Source of the DNA: Phoronis australis
Lineage: Eukaryota > Phoronida > Phoronidae
Direction: 5' to 3'
Assembly: GCA_002633005.1 (NCBI GenBank)
Contig: NMRA01000031.1
Span: 1,504,858 to 1,568,857 of the forward strand
Length of the DNA stretch: 64,000 nt
Shown: positions 33,940 to 47,348 of the stretch, piece after piece
Position numbering within the stretch: the first letter of the stretch is position 1
Layout of the letters: every line of letters starts with the position of its first letter
Notes under the pieces: generated by a model
Told to the model about the DNA's origin: nothing
Database searches by the model: none
Seen by the model: the letters and a program-made list of their open reading frames with translations, nothing else
Program-made: the position numbers and the translations under genes

Positions 33940-35530
33940 AATGTGTTCTTGAACCATAAGAGTACAAGAGATGTGAAAGAAACACATGAAAAACTCTCAT
34001 TGCTGTGAGTTCAATGATGACGTATAAGTATCTGCCACTGATATGACGCAAATTGGACGCACAAACAGGATTACAAATCCACAAAAAAGCTGCAGGTCTT
34101 TGGTTTTCCGTTTCAGGTAACCACAAAGGCAATTTGGCACTTGAAATTTATACAAAATCATCTGTTCTGTTCCGACAACGGTAGCATTCAATACATGCTT
34201 CCGAAGATTTCTGATTGGCTGAGCCCATAGCCTGGTAATTATTTTCGAATTGCTTTGTAATTTACCGCACCACGCAAATGTGGCATAATCATTGTCATTA
34301 TTTGTAGTTTTGGCATTTTAATTTTTTTTGACTAAGTCCTAAATTTCAAAATGACGTTACTCTGAACAACCGAGGTTCAGCTGTGGCTATGACGGTTGAA
34401 GGCGTAACGCGTCTAGGGATAACTTTTGAAAATGCCTGGGAAGTAATTCATTGGCTCTACACGATTAACAAACAATTCGAGATATATAAGGATGAAAAAA
34501 GAAGTTGAAACATTGAGTGATAAGGTATAAATTTAAAATGGTGTTAAAACAGTTTTCTAGCCAAAACGATTTTTCTCAAATACCTGTATAGGCTAGTACA
34601 GATAAAACAACTATTTGAAGTAACTACTGCTCCACTCCTGGGGCTTGTAAAGATTACATATCACTATTGTTTCAAAGGAAATTTGAACATTTTCATTTCC
34701 CTTTTTACAATAAAACTTAGGTCTCGAAATACAGCCTGGCTCAAAAGTGCCCTATTATTACTTCACCCTAAGTCTAGGTTTGATAACATTTTCTCATAAT
34801 ATTTTTCATAATATGGACACCAGGCGTAGATTATTCTTTGACTCCAAAACGGACAGTATTCTAAACAGCGGAGGATAAATTAGAGGAGGTCTGATTTTTA
34901 CAAAAGGTGCTTTTGTGGCAAAGACGAGATCGCACTGATATAGCGAGGAGTAAACTCACATAGACACACTACGCCAAGATTTTTTACTGCATTTAGGAAG
35001 CACGATATCTGAGATGCAAACTCTCTTTTCATTTTTGATGATCTTCCTGTCGTTTCCCTAAAATTTCCGCAACAGTAATCGGCATTTCAAATGACAATAG
35101 TACAAAAGTGGACCAAGACATATAGTTACGTCACACACGATACCTGAAAATAAGACTGTTTCTTTCTCAAATGAAGATAAAATGCGACAATATCACCACC
35201 ACGATATGACGTTCCCACTGGGGCGCGATATGGGTGTGAATACGACGTTCCCATTAGTGCGGCATGGTATGGATGTTAACACAGAACCTCTTTTCAACCG
35301 ATTGCCGTGATGCTATAATAAAAGGGCATACAACTACTGTACAAAATTGTCGCCCATCTTGCACGTCTAGAAATATTCGAAGCATGTCCATCGGGGAGAA
35401 ATTTACGTCACACATTTTATCTGCAACACGATCGCTAATTACATTTATTAACAATTAATGTCACAAGTACGTCCAATTTTACCCGATTCAAACCGAACGC
35501 CAAAATCCACAGCAAAGGCAGCGTGTCTTT
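33940..35530. other. Downstream region of seven-TM gene 2, no further gene seen
   Basis: No close canonical polyadenylation signal follows the stop; the first clear aataaa is near 34710. At 35200-35280 a short phrase (gacgttcccactggggcg...) occurs twice in tandem. Confidence 0.4.
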
Positions 35531-35535
35531 TCTAG

Positions 35536-35630
35536 TGCATTCACATCAACCGATGCGCATGCTCGCCACGCCGCTCAAAACATCGCCAGAAGACTTACAG
35601 CAACTACAGCAAAATGCAGTAACATTACAG
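35536..35630 (+). CDS. Candidate internal exon, unknown product
   Basis: A strong acceptor (gtcttttctag at 35535) precedes 95 bp with a two-base lead and 31 clean codons (HSHQPMRMLATPLKTSPEDL, then a Gln-rich helix-like stretch). It ends at a CAG followed by GTACAG. It leaves phase 0. I do not recognise the peptide; it may belong to a long-intron plus-strand gene in the second half of the window. Confidence 0.35.
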
Positions 35631-35639
35631 GTACAGTAC

Positions 35640-38600
35640 ACTGAGACTTGTGGCTACAATTTGTGATCTTAACGATCTAATCAGGCCGGTACACAAGGCT
35701 TTGCCACGAATGTTGCCGAGGCAATAAGATGAGAATGTGGGTGCACTAATAAGTAATACACTGTAGCATTTATTGCTGTCGATGTACAATCATGCATAAA
35801 TGTGCCACAGGGCACAAAAATCTTCAAGGAGCAATGGGCCGAACGTTCGCTTTTGAAATATATTTTTCATGGGAAAGTTGTAGGATTTCATATTGTGGTA
35901 ATAAAAGTTGTCATCAATGTGATAATCGGGCTTCAAAACTGCAGCATTATTTCGGGCGACTTTATTAACTGTGTGCTCGTCCTGAACACGACTTTTCTTT
36001 AAAATACTGTTTGGGCACACTGGCGCGATAGATAGAGGCTTCAAAATCAGATATTTCGCTGTGGACAGCCAGGTCTGCTTCGGTGACGTAGATATGAGCA
36101 GAGATGAGGTCTATGGTACATGATCTGCACTCAGTGACTGCTGACCATAGCATTTTTCGAAACGATGAGTTGAACTAGGACAACAACTGTAAAGTTAGGA
36201 CCAGCTTTTCGGATAACGGATCGCAGGCGGTGATGAAATGAAACTACAGTCAACGGTTACGGAGCTTTATTAAAGGACTCCAAAAAGATTCTAAGAACAG
36301 CACCTTCACCTGCTGATATTAGTATTCTTGCAACAAACGTACATGTAAGTGACACGTGCACAACACAAAGTAAAATTCTCCTCCAGTGAATTGAAATGCC
36401 TGAAGATAAACGTTGACTGACTAAAACGGCCAAACGTATGGAATTGCGTCTTTAAGAATTATAATAAGTTGCCATGCAAACTCAAATGCCACACCATTGC
36501 TCAATACTTTGAAAAAAAACGAAATTACAAGCTAAGAAGACCCTGGTTAAAATCGCAAATAACACCACAACAGCTTTTTGCATCAGCATACGGCACATTC
36601 ACTCGCTCAAATGAATCCTCCGTTCACTTATGGCACCAATTTCAGTGATGATCCTCAGAGTGGTTTGTATGACAGAGAAACTGACGGCAAATAATAAAAA
36701 TAGCCACAATACGTCGAACCTTTTCAAAAATGAATATGTGTCATCAGCTCTTTAATAGAAATCAGCTTGCCAAATTTCATTAAAATCCTCCAAAAAACTC
36801 TTGGCCAAAGATACAAGGAAAACGTAAAAAGGTGAAAAAGTTGCACAGCGGTAAACAAATCCGTTGCAACCACCAGATTACACTAACAACTTACATGCTA
36901 GATTCTGATTGAATAATCCAAACTATTCTTTGGTAAACAAAATACCTAGGGGGTTATGCCAATCAATAACTACATGTATCTGCCAGAACACAAAAAAACA
37001 ATAGAACAAAAATACAGTGGAATAAAATAATCAAACTGAGAACAGTGTCAGTCTACTCCTAAGATACAAGAACACCAAATTTTTTTAGCATATTTTGCTT
37101 CGTGCTGGCGATAGACTGTACCACATGCACCGCCTACGCATTACATTTTCAATGCAAAAAATCTGTGATCTTGTATAGACCCAATTCACGCCGACAGGAG
37201 GCGAGTTCCAAAACGAGGCTCGCTAAGATAGCTCTGTTGGCTTATCGGCATAGTTGTATTCTTGTTGCTTGAAAGGCAAGAAAAAATACGGACTCTCAAC
37301 TGTCTGTTTTCCCTAAGGACGGTGATATTCGAAGCGTTGTGTCGTTGCGATGAAGGAAAATATGTCCGTGTAAAATTTATAAATGTTTTCGAAAAGTTAA
37401 ATCATATTTTGTCGCATCTCGGTTGCCGACATCATAGCAACGACCGGAAAATCTTCGGCCAGCCAGACTGTGTTTTCATGACTACGCATAGGTGGCACAG
37501 AACTGAAAGAAGTGGGGGGACTCAAGCCTCCTCAGCCCCCCTTGGTGCATCGCTTATAAACCATGTGCGGCTTAGCCTCCCCTCCCATGGTGCGCCGTCC
37601 ATGCTACGGGTTGAAACATGATGCGTTTTTTTCCAAAAAGGACAAGGCCCTGGGGCCGAATATCTGACCTATTTCCCTCTCAGAAATATTGAAAAATCAC
37701 GCGAAATTCATTACGACTTGTTCGACTCTATAGCCCAACAACAAGATGGGAAGATGACCCCTGTAGCCAATATCTTACGCGACTGATTCCATTCTGGCAT
37801 TTAAGGTTGGAGGGCCACCTATCTTTTGTTCGATAATTTCTCTAATTTCCAATAAGATGGTATCTAGCCTGACTCTGATGGGTGCTGTTTAAAATGGAAG
37901 TTAAGTTATAACATATTTGAACATAATCAACAGCATTTCTGGAATCCTCGTCAAACGGTGATCAAGTTTTGTTTTTGAATCGCCAAAATCGCGCAACTGC
38001 AATCGAAATTACGACAATCTATTCTTTGCGAACGTACCGGCCGGGGCCAACGCGCTCTGGGTTTGACTGTGTTCACGTGTGGTCTATAATAAGCCTTGTA
38101 GATAATTGGCTTGCCTGTTGTCATACCAGACAAAAGACTGTGCTTGGCAGTTAACAAAGAAACTAGATGTTATCACACACTCACAACCCTCTACGTCTGG
38201 TAAAGTCACTGAACGGGAAAACGCCGTCATGTGCCCCCAAGAGGTCTAAAATTTCCCCTCAGTGATTGAAAATTTCTCTCCGGAGAATCACCTGTAACCA
38301 CACAGGTGACAATTTGAAAGAGCACAAAATGCTAATTGAGATAGAGCCTATGAGAGTTTTCAACAGGGAGGGGGTGCTATTGAGGGGGATCGGGAGGTAG
38401 ATTTTCCCCTCACTGCTCGGCGAAAGAATACTCTCTCAGAAGGCACAGACACCTTTCCCTTCGGATAAACGAGGCCCCTGAAGAAACATGATTGGTAAGC
38501 TTGTTCTGTCCAGTTAACTGAAATTGAGCTCTAAAACGAGGTATATGCTTTGGACGAACTAATTGGGGGTTTTGATTTTAAAATTCAATTTGGTCCAAAT

Positions 38601-39230
38601 TTGAATCCTAACACATGGAATAGACGTAAGAATTATTAACACCAAGGAAGCAGAACTGATGATCAAATAATTTTTATTTTCGATTACGAGCCTAGTTATT
38701 TATTTTAATAAAACATATATTTAATAACATCAATTATTCTTTCAGATCAATGACAAATCAACTATAAGTCCCGGTAGTCCTTACCTCACTAGGACCTAGG
38801 CTATGCTTGATGTTAATATTCTTTATCAACAAATTAAACGAGTGACTAATTGCACATGACAGCAAAATACGAGCAGTTGACCTGGTTCGTGTAGAAGCCA
38901 TTTTTAACAACAATTTACAAGAAGAAGCTCAAACCTGCATTCAGCATAATCCTAATCCGTAACACTGCGATCGCCGCAATTTGGTCAAATTTACTTTCCA
39001 TGTTTCGAACATTGTTTTGCGAAAAAAATTTATACCCTTTCGTCTGACAACTCTTTGGTGCATTGATTTGTTCTCTAATATATTTTTCTTACGTCTCTGT
39101 GGTTAATTATCGACACATTTTAAAGATTTAATATCCAGGTTGGACTCGAAAGATCGACCATTTAACTCACGCATGATCAACTTCCTCTTTGTTTATCGCA
39201 GTGAGCCTCGCTTTGGATTTTAATGTCCGC
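35640..39230. other. No supported gene
   Basis: The region holds AT-rich sequence and a few weak repeats. The stretch near 37500-37610 has runs of G and C like the GGCGGATC elements. The text near 38390-38470 resembles 13360-13450. Confidence 0.4.
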
Positions 39231-39267
39231 CGCGTGAATTAGGTCAATACGAGCTGCCACTTGCACT

Positions 39268-39358
39268 ATTGGTTATGACGTCAGTATTTACTAGCGGCAC
39301 CAGTTGTAACAGCACAATTTACTTCCGGCATGAACGTCATCGGCTCACAAACCGGAAG
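39268..39358 (+). promoter_or_regulatory. Promoter-like cluster (CCAAT, CRE, two ETS sites)
   Basis: An inverted CCAAT box (attgg, 39268-39272), a perfect CRE (tgacgtca, 39276-39283), an ETS site acttccggc (39321-39329), a half CRE (aacgtca, about 39333) and a second ETS site ccggaag (39352-39358) lie within 90 bp. They sit directly before an ATG with a splice donor. This is the common layout of a TATA-less animal promoter bound by NF-Y, CREB/ATF and ETS proteins. Confidence 0.5.
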
Positions 39359-39363
39359 CTGAG

Positions 39364-39420
39364 ATGAGAATTAAGAATGTACATCCTGTGGAAAGTCCAT
39401 TGAAAAGCATTGGAGTAAAG
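39364..39420 (+). CDS. Candidate first coding exon, unknown product
   Basis: An ATG at 39364, six bases after the second ETS site, opens 19 codons (MRIKNVHPVESPLKSIGVK) and ends at AAG before a good donor GTGAGT. It leaves phase 0. The very short 5' leader fits initiation inside the ETS cluster. The downstream exon was not identified: the exon at 46070 needs a different phase, so at least one more exon would lie between. I cannot name the product. Confidence 0.35.
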
Positions 39421-39424
39421 GTGA

Positions 39425-41475
39425 GTTTATAATAAAATGGGTATCGCGACGGCTCTTTATGGGCGGTTTCCTGAGCGGTTTTTGTACGTATCAAAAGCAG
39501 CCTAAACCGAGCAGGAAAACAGATATTGACGGTCTAGTGCCCTTACAAAAAGTAATTAAATGTAATTACTATTAAAATATAATGCTTGAATACGGCTTTA
39601 TTTGTCGATTTCTCCACTACTTTTGATGTGCAATGAGCTTTGCGTTGCACATTGGCTGTCATGCCGATTGCACAAAATTAACGGTTGTCATTTGCAACCC
39701 GGCGAAGGAAAACATTTGACCAAGCGACCCTACTGGCAGGGATCAGGTTGGCTTTTGACCTTTCGCTGCAAACTCGTTTTTTTAAAATCACTCAAGAAGC
39801 AATCTATATTGCAAAAAGCTCTACCAAAGAAAAAAGCAGCTCTTTTGGTATAAACTGTCCTATTCAAATTAATGTAAAACAATCTAAAGCTGTCGCCGCA
39901 ACAGTAATCTTCGCGGTTTCTGCTTTTGGTATAAACCCTACGTAACGAATCTGCTGTCCATTATAAAAGCGTACTGTTTTCAAGTCAACCTTTTTGTTAG
40001 GCAAAAATGCAACTTACTAGATTCTTTTTATTTAATAGGATACCAAAGCAGGTTCTGGATTTTTAACAAATATTTAAAACGACTTTCACATCCAGCTCTC
40101 TGAAACAAATCAATGCATGTCTCGACAACCCTTAAAAGTTTATAGGAGCGCAATTTGAACTCTCCGTACGTGGCGTGAGCTACGCTGTTGGCGAGTTACA
40201 CGAGGACCATAATGTCCAATTTGTGACACAAATAGTACGTATGGTGGCTGGGAAAGGACATGAGAATTATTTTTCCTAACTCAAGCGCCCGAGATATAAG
40301 TCGAACTCCTGACTAATACAAACGTAAGTTGTGTGTGAAGTATCCGACACTTATACAACCGTCTGAGCGCTAATGTTTGGATAGACACTCGTTTCCAATG
40401 TCTTAAAAATTTTAAACTCATGGTTTGTTGGTATTTATTTTCACAGTATGCCGTGAATGCATAAATAGCAGAGATTTGTTTTGACTCAGAATCTTGAAGT
40501 TTATGTTGAAATCATTAGCTCCAGAAATGATTAAAATTCAGTTCAAAGACAATAGTTCTACAATAACTTGAAATTTGCGAATTTGCGAACTTGACCTAAT
40601 TACAGCTTCTAGTGACTTTAAAAGGTGTCTTTGATTATCTAACAATTGCAACTGGTAAATTCGAAATATTTAACAAAATGACTGCTGCGTAAGTACTGTT
40701 GACTGTAACAGATGACATATTCTGCCAAATGTTACTTTTTAACCTATGAAATGTTATTTTTGTGAGTGAAATCTTTACATTTACTTTTTAAGCGGAAATT
40801 GACTGAATCTTACCCATATTCCCGAGTCACCAAAAAGGTCTGTAATCAGCATTCAGGGTGCCTACTAGTGCTCCTAAGATACTTTTGATCTGATTTTAAT
40901 AGTCTATGTCTATGACTATAACGTGTTTTTGAATTGACCTGACCATGCAGTATTTATTGTGCATCTTTAATTTATCTTCCGCGATGTAAAATTGACTCAG
41001 CGGTGTGAAGGAATACATGTTCCTCAAAAATATAACAGACACAAAGATAAGATACGCGGATTTTGTGAGATGCGGCCAGACACGAGAGTGCATGTCTTCT
41101 TCCCGTGCACGGGAGTTCAAAAATGTATTTAGGTTACTGTACTTTTAATGAAGACAAATTGTTGGCCAAGGCATTGGCACAACTTCTAGGTTGGCATTTC
41201 CGAATACGTATTGGGTACTGCCGTAACAAACCGTCTACGAAATCTCTCTACTATTGCTAACTGAGCGATAAACATCGTGAACTCACGAGACTTGGGTGCT
41301 GAAGCCATGCACGAGCTCAAGATTTCGAAATAAACAACGAAAAAATACATAACATTATTTACCTGCGTCGTAGACAATAACGACTACCTACGACGTAGCA
41401 GCATGCAGCATACAACTTCGGTTCTGGTACGGTAGGTTACAGTAACTTAACTTTTTAATTGAAAGCCACTTAACC
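39425..41475. other. No supported gene
   Basis: Presumed intron or intergenic sequence. The open frames at 39602-39945 and 40896-41377 lack supporting motifs. Confidence 0.4.
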
Positions 41476-41479
41476 ACAG

Positions 41480-42290
41480 TCAGAAATCTGTGTAGCCAGC
41501 CAGCTAGCTGTATGAAGACTGTCGCCAAAATACAGCTAGGTCCCACTGTGTGTATTTCTTCCGTAGACCCCTAAATTGCACACAGCCTGGGTAGTTCTTC
41601 TCGTCACCGCGCCGTGAAACTTGTATCAACATGTAAAGCTAAAAACCGGACGGTGTGCATGCAAAATCTGGGAGTCAACCGACACTCACCTTTCCCATTA
41701 CAGCCGTTCAAGTGAAAAACAATGCAATAAACGTCATTTTCTTGTGTAACTCTCCGCCTTTTCTAACAATGAAAAGTATTTCGTCATTTTGAAAACAGTA
41801 CGCTCGTGTCACGCGCACGCGCCATTTCCTTAATTTTTGCGACATCTCTCGGGTGATGATGATAGCTTGGCAGCAGCAAAATTTCTTCCGAAATTCGATT
41901 TTTCGGTATCAAAATTCTAAAAACTTATAATGAAGTGAAACCAGTTCTGATAATTTGTTGTGACGTGTACGCAAGCTCGTGAAAGAACAACAGTTGATTG
42001 AAGAATCGGCGAAAAAAGAAACGGGCCTATAGGTGACGCCATATTACACAGCGCCGAAAGCCGTCGCTAAAGATCGCTCCACAACTTTAGCAGCAGAATA
42101 ACGGTAGAACGCCATTTTTGCCAACACCGTTAAATAATTTAGTTTACTCAAGGAAGACTGTAGTTTTTAATAACACCAATTTTGTGTCAGATTTTATCTT
42201 GCCACTTTTTTTACCCACATCGGTGCAAAGCTGTATAATTATATATATACAGCTTTCTACCAAGGCTAAAACCAGTGATACTCACGTATG
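41480..42290. repeat. Complex repeat, copy 1
   Basis: The first half (about 41490-41760, starting gccagccagctagctgtatg) recurs directly at 48220-48560 and inverted at 48985-49160. The second half (about 41770-42275) recurs inverted at 47349-47880, including aattttgataccgaaaaa and tgtcagattttatcttgcca. Here the unit has no minisatellite. Confidence 0.75.
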
Positions 42291-42501
42291 CTGGCTTTGC
42301 TCGATGTTATATAGAGAGATGGGAATAAAAGAAATTTGGAATACTTTACCTTCACAGTTCTTTGAAAACGTACCATAATAATTCTCTCCTTTCTTCATGT
42401 GTTCTTCAGAAGAATTCGTATTCCCAAATTAAAGAAATATGCAGTTAGAATAGCCACTTTCAAAAACAGCTCTTTCGTATTTTTCCATTTCCGGCATTTA
42501 C

Positions 42502-42785
42502 CAGGGGCGAATCCAGGATTTTGAGTGAGNGGAATAACCTGAATTTCGCCTCATGCGTGCGCCAAGCCTAAAATGTAGGGGTCTCGAATTTTTGGGTTTG
42601 TGGACCTTATTACTTAAAAGAACGGTATTTGTTCAAGGCCTATGCATTGTGCATTCGCCACCCGAGCCCCCCCCCCTGGGTGCGCGCATATTCTAGTCAG
42701 CAATTCGCACCTCGAATTAACAAATGGAATCCAGGAGAATTTTAGGGGGGGTATGGCCCCCTTGTCCCCCCTAAGTCCGCCAATG
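42502..42785. mobile_element. GGCGGATC-type MITE with an internal N
   Basis: It begins caggggcgaatccaggattt and ends cccctaagtccgccaatg, with G and C runs inside. The n at 42530 lies within it. Parts match 22395-22495 and 46320-46450. Confidence 0.55.
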
Positions 42786-43249
42786 CTTACACTCCCTCGA
42801 CAATATCTTCGTTTCCATATGGCAGACAAGCAAGATCTACTGGACCAGGACCCGGTTCCAAAAAAAACTGACTAAGACTGAATAGATACTGTTAATTAAA
42901 TCGCCGGGTGTTTAACAAGGCACATTTTGTATGAAACATTTTGATGTTTCCGCCTATACTGGCGGCTTCTTTCACCAACCGACCTTTTCTGTGTTCGTTA
43001 ACACCGTGTTGTGTATTTTGGTTCATGTGGGCCTTGCAACTAACGTAGGTAATATTTTGATTTGCAAAAATGGGCAAACTTGTCTGTCCAAAGGAATAAC
43101 TACCTTTTCTAACGTGTCTTTACATAATTACTAACAGGTCTTCTGACTAACCAAAATCTGTCGAGTGGGACTACCTTTACGCAGTGAAACCACAAAAAAT
43201 GCGGAGTTCATCAGAAGGAAAGCCTAACTTAAATGCCTTAATGGTGCAT

Positions 43250-43415
43250 CGCCAAAGGTCTTTATCGAAGCGTTTTTGGATAGTGCAAAAACACTCATCG
43301 ATTCCACCAGGAACGTCGTTTAGCGACAGTGTATTTGCCTCTGACATCTTGTTTGTTTATAGGGTGTCATGTGACTCTTGGTGAGGGGGCGGAGCTTGCG
43401 ATGTGTCTATACTGG
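43250..43415 (+). repeat. Dispersed repeat, copy 2 of 28715-28880
   Basis: Shares gtgcaaaaacactcatc, ccaggaacgtcgtttagcga and gggcggagcttgcgat with copy 1. Confidence 0.8.
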
Positions 43416-43419
43416 ACAG

Positions 43420-46065
43420 CTGTTTAGTGGTGACGTCAGATCACGTGGCTTTATACTCCCGGGGTCAAGCAAAGTGGATTACACTAAATCCAATCAGAGA
43501 ACTTTAGCCCCGAAGTGCCAACTTCGATGAAGACGGTTGTAATTTGGGTGCTGAAAAAAAAAAAAACAGTGAAGAAGTGGCGGATCGTGGGAAGACCGCT
43601 ACAAAATTTTTGATGGGCATCGGATACTCTTTGGCTGTTCAGATCCACACCAAAAATATGAGCGGGCGGCGAACTTGTGTGGACTGTGACAGAACATTGT
43701 TTATGAATTTATAAAACGCAGTCTAACTCTGCTATATAATTTGCATTAAACAGGCACATCTGTGTTGTGAGTAATTAATAGCGGGCTATCAGTGGGAAGC
43801 CGGCATGCAATATTGGCCTATATAGTTAACAAAAGTGTTACATATACTTCCAAAATTATTTAAGCAGGAGGTTGGCTGGCCGAGCAGGGGCGGTGAAAAT
43901 AAATAATTCCTTGTGACACTGGGCCTGTAGAAGGTCTCAAAAAAGGCATCGAACCTTCTGTCGCATTTTGCCACAAAACTCAAACATGACTTTTGTACAG
44001 CTGTTACCTTTAGTAACTATCTTGAGCGGACTGAAAATTGGCAACCAGATGTTTGAAAATCCTCGCTTCAATTTTTACCTTCGAATTTTCAGTTACAGTA
44101 TGAGAACTTTATCATCGTCAGTCACCGAAAACATTCGGATGCATTAGTTAGCGTTGAAAAAACAACTTACTCAGACTTTGCTAGAGACGACCGTTTTTTT
44201 GAAAAAAATTATCAGCATGTTCAACAAGACGAGATAGCCAATTCCCGTTTTCACCCCATCGGTCAAGCCGATGCACGGTTTGCATTTTCAGTGAAGGAAC
44301 AAAACTGCGTAACAGTCCATCTATTCTTTTTCCAGTTAACATTACGATATGACCATCGGCACATTTTGATTAGATATGTTTATTGTTCTGTTTCCATTTT
44401 AAGTAGACATTCGCTTTGCCAATGGACTCTGCGTTCAGCACATCGCACAATAAAACAAACTTATAATGTTGTGTCGGTCAAGTTGTATCTCATGACTCAC
44501 GAAAACATCCCGTGCCGACCGCAATGTTCCATCCAGCACAGACAAGAACCGGCCACAGTGGTAAAATGCCGACCCCTTAACTCGCCCGTCAGAACTGAAC
44601 ATGCTCGTGCTTGACAAAAGTATCCAAAAGTATCATTGGCCATAGTGACAAAATACCCGCAGACAAGCCGCAATGGCTGGGTTACGAAGTGGAGCAGCAG
44701 ATTGGTCTAGATGCCGGCATGAAAACTGAGGGCACATACCAGCGACGCCTTTTTGGTCGTGTCAGTAGGGTAAGGGTCCCCAAAGTTGATTCTGGAGATC
44801 GGTGTTTTGTTTATTTTTAGATACATGTCGACCGCGTAGGCGAGGGCCTCCTCGTTGCAAGAGTCGACACTGTGATAAATTGTATAAAACTTCGATTACT
44901 GACAAACAACCTCTTGTTGACTTGCTGTTACGGCAAATGTCGAAGTGGCGGACTAGCAGTCACTGACCACGGAGGTGAAAGTGACAATTTTAGACAAAAC
45001 AATAGGAAAATCATGCGCTCTTCTCAACTTAAAAAACCTTGTGCCGATCATATCGCCGAGTTGCGATTTTGAAACTTTATTTATTACTAACATTATATCT
45101 TCGTAATACTGAACTTGTATCATTCTCCGTGAAAATGAACAGTGTTTTTAACACCAGTTGTTGGCTTTTGCCCGCGACCAAGGCTTCGTCTTTCATCGTA
45201 TTACCGAACTTGTATGATTCACAGTGAAAATGGTAATAATTTACAAGGCTCCGCTTTCCATTATATTACATTGTCTCGTTAGGAGTCACGTCGTGACAAC
45301 CATATCATCGCGTGTAGATGACAGAGTAATCCTTTACTTCTCAAAACATCAGAAAAACCGGGATTTGTACACTATCTGCTCACGAGGCTGAGGCTCAATG
45401 TCCATTCTCGTGCTCAACAAACCTAGGATTCTAAGACATTGAGATGTAAAATCAAGGAGATACTTGTGATGCAACAGCATGCAGCATTGTCCTACCGGGT
45501 ATTTCGGTAATGGTTTTTCTTTTCAAATTTAACGATGCACTTGTATTCTTATCAGTGGCGTTAGCAGCTCATTTTTAACCACGCAAAATGCAATAATATT
45601 GCAAAACTCGACTGTGCTATACACATTTCAATCAGAACACAAGGTGTGTAAACATATGGTGATGAAATTGGTTTTTTACAACAAAATAACGCCCAAAATT
45701 GCTTCACTGCAGTTTTCAATAGAAATTGTGTTCTGTAAGTACGACGTAAGAACCAGTGCTCCGTTTCATGGAAAGTGACTTAAAGCTTAAGACCAAATCT
45801 TTGTCTAAGTTGAAATTAAAGTTCGGGCCAAGTTATTTAGAAAAGACAATTTCATGAACACAAAGTCAGCTTTTATTCTTCGGTCTTAAAATTGAAGACA
45901 GACATTAAGTCGGTTTTTGACACAGGCGAGCATACAGCTCTCGCTACCAGCTGCGGATTCACAACACTAAGCGAAGTTTTGTGTAACGTGCGGTTTCAGA
46001 ATAAACTTGGTCTTGACCATAGACATCTTAAAACTGTATCATGTCTATGATCTTGACACTCTGAG
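43420..46065. other. No supported gene
   Basis: Short open frames without motifs or convincing splice pairs. Nothing else is seen. Confidence 0.4.
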
Positions 46066-46069
46066 TTAG

Positions 46070-46165
46070 GCTACTCCGTGTTTGCAACATGTTTGGATAC
46101 AACTGGCATCTCGTTTACTCGAGAAGACACTGGTATGGCTGGAAAACATCATTTCACATGTGCAA
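46070..46165 (+). CDS. Candidate internal exon, unknown product
   Basis: After the acceptor ctgagttag comes a two-base lead and 31 open codons (YSVFATCLDTTGISFTREDT...FTCA), then one base before the donor GTAAGT. The composition is protein-like and cysteines flank the segment. The acceptor lacks a strong pyrimidine tract. No family assigned. Confidence 0.25.
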
Positions 46166-46311
46166 GTAAGTTATAAGGCATTGTCTGTACGGAGCTGGCT
46201 GATTCTCGACTCATATTAGACGATCGTTTAGGGACATTACTGTGTGAAAAATTAACAAAACTTGTTCCTCAGCAGTTTACAGCAACCGTCGTTTCTATTA
46301 CGACCAATTCC

Positions 46312-46455
46312 AAGGGCGGATCCATGATTTTTTTTGTATGGCCAGGATTTTGCCCATTAAACATTTGCACCCCCCAACTGCCAAATGGAATCTGGGAGAG
46401 TTTAAGGGGGGGGGGGGGGGCGCAGGCATGGCCCCCTCAGCCCCCTCTAAATTTG
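46312..46455. mobile_element. GGCGGATC-type MITE remnant with poly-G
   Basis: It begins agggcggatccatgattt and contains a run of about 14 G at 46406, then ccccctctaaatttgccac. It shares ccaaatggaatc and its neighbours with 42720-42770. Confidence 0.5.
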
Positions 46456-46489
46456 CCACTCAATACAGCCACTACTATGCCTATTACAA

Positions 46490-47348
46490 CCAGCAGCATT
46501 ACTGTAACCAGGACTACTATCTGCAAGTACTGTTATCTGTTATTGATACTACCATCTGCTAGGACTGTGATCTAACAGTACTACTATCTGCCAGTAATGG
46601 GATCTACCAGTTTTACTATCTGATAGTACTCTGATGTACTAGTACTACTAACTGCTAGTACTGTGATCTACCAGTGCTGCTATCTACTTGTAGTGCGATC
46701 TACCAGTACTGTTATCTTCTAGTAATGTGATCTACCGGTATTACTATCAGCTGGTACTCTGATCTTCCAATATTGCTATCAGCCAGTACTCTGATCTACC
46801 AGTATTACTATCAGCTAGTACTCTGATCTACCAGTATTACTATCAGTTAGTATTCTGATCTACAAATATAACTATCAGATGGTAATCTGATCTACCAGCA
46901 TTACTATCAGCTAGTATTCTGATCTACCAGTATTACTATCAGCTGGTACTCTGATCTATCAGCATAACTATCAGCTAGTATTCTGATCTACCAGGCGTAC
47001 GTTCAGTAGACGCTAGGACCTACGCTAGGACCTAGCTGAAATCTAGTCAACACCACGTGTTCTCATTTAAAATACACGGCAATATCTCTTGTAATCTGGC
47101 GAAGTCTTGCTTTATAGCGAGGTCCTAGCGTTACTGAACGGGAGGCAGTATTACTATCAGCTGGTACTCTGATCTACCAGCATTACTATCAGCTAGTATT
47201 CTGATCTACCAGTATTACTATCAGCCAGTACCCTGATCTACCAGTATTACTATCAGCCAGTACCCTGATCTACCAGTATTACTATCAGCCAGTACCCTGA
47301 TCTACCAGTATTACTATCAGCTGATACCCTGATCTACCAGCATTACTA
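46490..47348. repeat. 32-bp minisatellite array 1
   Basis: Units of the type gatctaccagtattactatc followed by agctagtactct repeat with a 32-bp step. They are most regular at 47160-47340 and more diverged at the left end. The array is interrupted by the small element at 47000-47140. Confidence 0.9.
47000..47140. mobile_element. 141-bp element inserted in the minisatellite
   Basis: The left end cgttcagtagacgctaggac and the right end gtcctagcgttactgaacg are complements with a two-base difference. The minisatellite phase resumes after the insertion, so the array is older than the insertion. A cag on both sides could be a 3-bp target duplication. Confidence 0.7.

Noticed and set aside
37262-37621. 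119-codon plus-strand frame
   Set aside because: It has no ATG start and its second half comes from a G/C-run repeat.
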